Assembly: GCF_026210795.1 (NCBI RefSeq)
Contig: NC_089429.1
Span: 6,853,001-6,917,000 of the forward strand
DNA from: Rhizophagus irregularis
Lineage: Eukaryota; Glomeromycota; Glomeromycetes; Glomerales; Glomeraceae
DNA length: 64,000 nt
Direction: 5' to 3'
Shown in pieces: positions 59,631 to 64,000 of the stretch; positions within the stretch are counted from its first letter, which is position 1, and each line of letters starts with the position of its first letter. The position numbers and the translations under genes were made by a program. Under the pieces are notes generated by a model that ran no database searches, was not told the origin of the DNA, and was given only the letters and a program-made list of their open reading frames with translations.

Positions 59631-62600
59631 AATGCTAACTAGTACTAGAGAAATAGTAGAACAATCAACAATATAAAATATCAGAATTTTTAAATTATTA
59701 GTAAAATTTTTATAACTAATATTATATAGTCAAAATTATAGAAAAATTATTATAATTCATTACATTAATGGTTGAACAAATTCTAATAACTTTAATACAA
59801 TTAATAATGTTATACTAATAAAATTGATGTTCATTTGTAATAAAAATTGACAAACAGTGCAGTGTAGAAAGAATTTTTACTACTTATTAGTAAAGCTTTA
59901 CAACTAGCATGATATTATAAATACTATACTATATAACGACTATTAATACATATTGATAATTGAATAAATTCTAACAACCCTATGATATTATCTAGTACAA
60001 AATAAATTATTGTATATATAGAGCTACATAGTAAGAATTATTAATTATTTATTAATTGATTGTAAATGAATTATCTATTTTCAACAAATATTGAGAAGAT
60101 AGTAATTAGTAACCAAAAAGAAGTTTTATCATATGTCATAAAAGCAATCTAGAGTAAAATATAAATTTATAGCTTAATTACAGTATAATAATAATATATG
60201 ATTAATATTCTTTAATCATTAAACCAATATGGAGTAAAATCATGTATATCTCGGATATGTACGGTACCTCTAAATAAATTTTTGTGTAAATATCATTATT
60301 TAGATAAAAAAAAAAGGAGAGAAAATGAGTCTTACTTTATCGCGCATCCCTTTGCATAGACATTATTTTTTTATTTACATTTTTGGAATATTAATTAGCT
60401 AATGTGACCCCTTCCGTGACCCGCATTCGCAATTTTAATCCGAAATTCTTCGTTAACAACAAAAGCAAACTGACACATATTAAAAATAATTTTATTGTTA
60501 TGTTTCTAATCTAAATAAAAATTAATTATAAAGCAATGACGTATTTATTTAATAATATATTAAAAAGGAAAAAACATGATTTAAACTTCTTTCTTTCAAA
60601 TGCATTTTGATATACTAATATGCAATATACATTTTTTTCAAGACAATTACGCGTATGTTGTATTTGAAATCCCGAATTCTGATAAATATTAATAATGTCA
60701 TTCAATCTTATTAATAAAATTCTAAATCATTTTTTTCTTAAAAAAAGTGTCAGAAATTACTGGAGAAATAGCAAAAAAATTCACTTTTTTTTTACAAAAA
60801 GAAATTCAAAAAAATTAAATATGCGTATTCATGCAAAAATTCATTCTCATAATTATTCTTACTTGATTCATTCTTTAATACCTATTAGTATTTCTCACTT
60901 TAATCTTAACAAGTTCCCTCGACATCATAATATTGCCACAATTTATTTCATCTCTTACAAAAACAAACGAAAATTCAATTCCCATTTCTTTTTACTATAA
61001 TCTTAATAATGTCTCTAGCATAATGCTGAGGCATTTTTAAACGATGGATCATATAACATTAAATGAAAAACAAAAGGTGGAGATTATAGTCAAAATAAGT
61101 CAAAATAGTGAGCTCTTAATATAATTATATAATTGAAGCATATTACCACTATTTTCAAATTCTTATTGTAATCCCAACTTTACAAAATGAGAATCAAAAA
61201 TACATTCATTCCTTAAAATTATCTGATTATTAGTTATCTCATCACATATCCGTCACAGTACCCGCCATCCACGTCCAATAACACTTCACATTTGCCTCGA
61301 ATAATGTCTTTCCTTGCCTTAATTATGCCATTAATAATTGCCAGAAGACAAAATATAATATTAGCATAGTTCCCTATATCTTCTAAGAAATCAAGTTATC
61401 GACAAAAAATTATAAAAATTAAACTTAATTAATAAAAGAAAAAAATATTGATTTATTAATTAAATATTTCGTCTATTTTGAATTATTTTAAATATTTTGA
61501 ATTAAATAAAAATTTAATTTTTATTCATTCATAATATTATTATAATTTAATAGGTGAAAATTATTATGATGAATAGGATGATAAGAATTTATTCTAGTTT
61601 GAAATTTAATAAAATTTACCAATTTAAATTTTTTGCAAGTTGATAAATATTTTTTTATTCATTCAATGAAAATAATAAATTTGGCCTGTGATAATTATCG
61701 CCAGTGATATAATTTCACATCTATTGTATATTAATTAAGTAAATGAAATTTAAAATAAATTTCTAATAATAAATAAATATAATTCCAATTCTTTTTTTTG
61801 ATTCTGCTGGCTAAGATCATTAATGATGCAGGCCATTCAAAATGATAATTTCTTAATAATTTAAAAGAATAAATTAGTTAAACGAGATTTTTATTAATAA
61901 AAATATTACAGGGAAATGGCTTTCCTTTTTTGATAAAAAGATCAAAAAAAAAAATATAAAATGAAAAAGGAAACAGCTTTCCATCTAATCGCAGAAGAAG
62001 AGGAAGCAAGACGTTTAGAGGAGGAAGATCTACCTTTTCTCTTTCGTAAAAAAATTTAATATTGGAAATACTGAAATGGTCAATGTAGAACAAATTGTCT
62101 TTTGTAATTTAGAAGTTTTATCGATCTTTTAGAGCCACACTGATTGGTTACGTCACATAGATCAAGGACATCCTCTATTATTATGATAAATTAAGAGAAC
62201 ATTTTTTTTACTTCAAATTAAAATAATGTAGTAAAAATTATTTTTATTGTAGTTTTTTTTTATTATTAACGTGACCATTTGAAAAATGATGTTCCAAAAG
62301 TTTTAGTTATGAAATTTGTGTTCAAAAAGTCAAATTAAAGAAGAAAAAGACACCAAATAATATAAAGCAATACAACATAATTCGGTATTTTGAAAATATT
62401 GTTATTAAAAATACAAAATTACTTAAGGTTTTTTTCAAAAAAGTGAACATGCTGCATTTTACATACATATCAACTAAATAAAAGTTAAATAAATAACTCA
62501 GAGCATGAAAATTTTACTCAATCTAACTAGAACGAAAACTAAGTAATCAAAATACATAATCCCAATGAAGATAAAAGAAATGAAACATGATACATAAATA

Positions 62601-62734
62601 ACAAAAAATTGAAGTAATGATAAATAACCATACAGTTATGACATACCACTAGATTAAAAATGTCAAAATTACAAAGGAAAGATTGTAACGTTAATCTCAG
62701 AAAATAAATTATTAGCTGTAACTTTTATTATTGA
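59631..62734. other. Gene-free AT-rich stretch
   Basis: No gene is supported. The 101-codon ORF at 60695-61000 is Lys/Asn/His/Ile-rich with no domain. A short MITE family 1-like piece (GATAATTATCGCCAGTGATA) lies at about 61690-61710. Confidence 0.4.
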
Positions 62735-63079
62735 TTGATTGATGATTTAGAATTCTTTAAAATACGAAACAAATTTGTTTATTCACGAATAATAAACCTT
62801 CAAGCTTTTCTTTCAGCAGGAAGAAGGAATTCTCCAGTTTCAAATGAAATAGAACAAATTTTTAATGAAAGACATTATGATAGAGAACCATTTATCTCAT
62901 CATTTTCTAGGGCTTTTGTGTTAGCTTATGAAATGTGTGAAAAACATATATCTACTAATCATCCAACTTTACCACTATTTAGAGCAATACTACAATGCTT
63001 TGACCCAAGATTTATTCAATCCAATATCACAGCTCATCGTTGGGAGATTATAGAATTATTGAAGAATTTCAATTTCTGA
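62735..63079 (+). CDS. Hypothetical protein or terminal exon
   Basis: A 114-codon ORF has balanced composition unlike the surrounding noise: SAGRRNSPVSNEIEQIFNER, HYDREPFISSFSRAFVLAYE, PTLPLFRAILQCFDPRFIQ, and a C-terminal HRWEIIELLKNFNF. A good acceptor site (CTTTTCTTTCAG, ending 62816) precedes the AGRRN stretch, so the true exon may start at 62817 rather than at the first methionine. The LPLFRA..CFDPR pattern faintly recalls the helical part of hAT-type proteins, but I would not assign it. No partner exon upstream was found. Confidence 0.5.
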   Translation: MIDDLEFFKIRNKFVYSRIINLQAFLSAGRRNSPVSNEIEQIFNERHYDREPFISSFSRAFVLAYEMCEKHISTNHPTLPLFRAILQCFDPRFIQSNITAHRWEIIELLKNFNF

Positions 63080-63204
63080 CAGATACTTTAATACAAGAAT
63101 GGAGTATTTACTGTTGATTTGCCCTATAAGAAATATGTATACGGAAAGGAAACGTTTTGTATACATTTTATGTACGTTTCTATAGATTCCGTATACAAAT
63201 TCCG

Positions 63205-64000
63205 TATATTTTTATTTTTATTTTTATTTAACAGTAATAGTTAGCGGATACAAATTTTATAAACATATCAAAAATGAAAAAGTAAAATAAAAAAATGAAC
63301 TAAACTATCAGAAGAATCTACTTCGACGGTGGGGCAATTAAACACGAAACTATTAAAGATATAACCAACTACACCTAAAAACCATTTCTTTAATTAACCC
63401 ACTACCTCCCATACACTAGCCGAAACTTGGTAAGTTGAAGCCCGCCCTGCAGAAGAAAGTAAAATTGACCCTATAAAATTATATAAATCAACTACTAAAA
63501 TCTACGATGGCGCTACGAAGTAAGATTAGTATAAAATTCTATTATATTTTTGCCAAAATAAATGTAATTTCTAACACTATCTAAAGAATCATAATGAATA
63601 ATATTATTATTACTATTATTATTATTAGGTAATGAACGAACGCTTTTAAACTCTAATTTTTTCTTTTTAGTCAACCCTAAAGAACGTTCAAATTCCTTCA
63701 AATGCGAACACCTTGGAATCCAAACCTCTTCAAATATCTCATTAAAAATAAACTGCCTCATTTGAATTAAAACATCAGCAACGTTTTTCTTTGTAGTCCA
63801 AGAACTCAAAAAATCTGAAAGTGACATAGGTATAAGTCCTTTAATAAGATCAATGAAAGTAAACACGTTAGGATCATAAGATATATCCCATATATCAAGC
63901 GCCATAAGAGCATTAAAATCGTGTATATTATCGTTATATTCCAAAATCCAGGTCAAGAGATGATTAATAGTCTTATCTCTAATGTTGTGAATAATATCAT
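63205..64000 (-). mobile_element. LINE 3' end, runs out of the window
   Basis: On the minus strand this holds the end of a LINE reading frame, a 3' untranslated region (63230-63512) with GGGCTTCAACTTACCAA and GGTGGGGCAATTAA-like blocks (plus-strand form), and a tail seen on the plus strand as TTTTTATTTTTATTTTTATT at about 63210-63229. The 5' part lies beyond 64000, so the target duplication cannot be checked. The same 3' blocks occur in the retroposon at 42847-43931. Confidence 0.75.
63513..64000 (-). CDS. LINE ORF C-terminus, partial
   Basis: The frame is open from the window edge to the stop at 63513. The Met at 63956 is internal, because DKTINHLLTWILEYN continues upstream in frame. It contains WTTKKNVADVLIQMRQFIF, then FEEVWIPRCSHLKEFERSLG, resembling the C-terminal segment of glomeromycete LINE proteins (IW..RC....EFE.S.G). 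A lysine-rich and an asparagine-rich stretch (NNNNSNNN) follow. The resemblance is to a family pattern I recall, not to a search result. No frameshift is seen in the visible part, so the element could be intact upstream. Confidence 0.6.
   Translation of the reverse strand, partial: DIIHNIRDKTINHLLTWILEYNDNIHDFNALMALDIWDISYDPNVFTFIDLIKGLIPMSLSDFLSSWTTKKNVADVLIQMRQFIFNEIFEEVWIPRCSHLKEFERSLGLTKKKKLEFKSVRSLPNNNNSNNNIIHYDSLDSVRNYIYFGKNIIEFYTNLTS

Noticed and set aside
60695-61000. 101-codon plus-strand ORF
   Set aside because: It is rich in Lys, Asn, Ile, His and Phe as expected from AT-rich noise, and has no domain or conserved neighbour.

Overview
This is a very AT-rich eukaryotic window, most likely a repeat-rich nuclear segment of an arbuscular mycorrhizal fungus (Glomeromycotina, Rhizophagus-like). 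The taxon is an inference. It rests on the base composition and on the protein families that leave remnants here: F-box/LRR-type proteins, a BTB-BACK-TLD type protein, hAT transposases, and LINEs with a C-terminal CCHC knuckle. No clearly intact conventional gene was found. Nearly everything recognisable is a decayed gene, a transposable element or a structured repeat.

Layout. (1) 1-6.5 kb: two minus-strand copies of one decayed gene whose motifs match the large subunit of the clamp loader, replication factor C (RFC1). Each copy carries the same flanking repeat. (2) 6.5-12.5 kb: an AT desert holding palindromic MITEs, a tRNA-derived SINE with perfect target-site duplications (8353-8582), and a degraded exon pair. 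(3) 12.5-15.8 kb: a decayed LINE with an RNase H domain, followed by a 56-bp minisatellite. (4) 18.6-23.4 kb: two more RFC1-like remnants, one per strand. The plus-strand one retains a Walker A motif and runs into a 147-149 bp tandem array. (5) 23.4-41 kb: mostly gene-free, with F-box and BTB/TLD fragments, a spliced-looking remnant, and a 458-bp pogo-like element with TA duplications. (6) 42-44 kb: a hAT-like MITE with an 8-bp duplication and a 1.05-kb retroposon with an 18-bp duplication. (7) 44.3-48.35 kb: an unusual cluster of at least six unrelated palindromic tandem-repeat families, back to back. (8) 48.6-52 kb: a frameshifted F-box/LRR gene, a palindromic MITE and a decayed hAT transposase. 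(9) 52-64 kb: AT-rich, with a 5'-truncated LINE flanked by perfect 14-bp duplications, one hypothetical ORF, and the 3' end of a second LINE that leaves the window on the minus strand.

How the parts relate. The LINEs (12.9-14.9, 58.3-59.6 and 63.2-64 kb) are candidate sources of the machinery that moved the SINE and the 42.9-kb retroposon. The retroposon shares its 3' end with the 63-kb LINE. The hAT and pogo-type non-autonomous elements would need transposases encoded elsewhere, since the only transposase here is broken. The two most unusual observations are the four RFC1-like remnants within 23 kb and the palindromic-array cluster at 44.3-48.35 kb.
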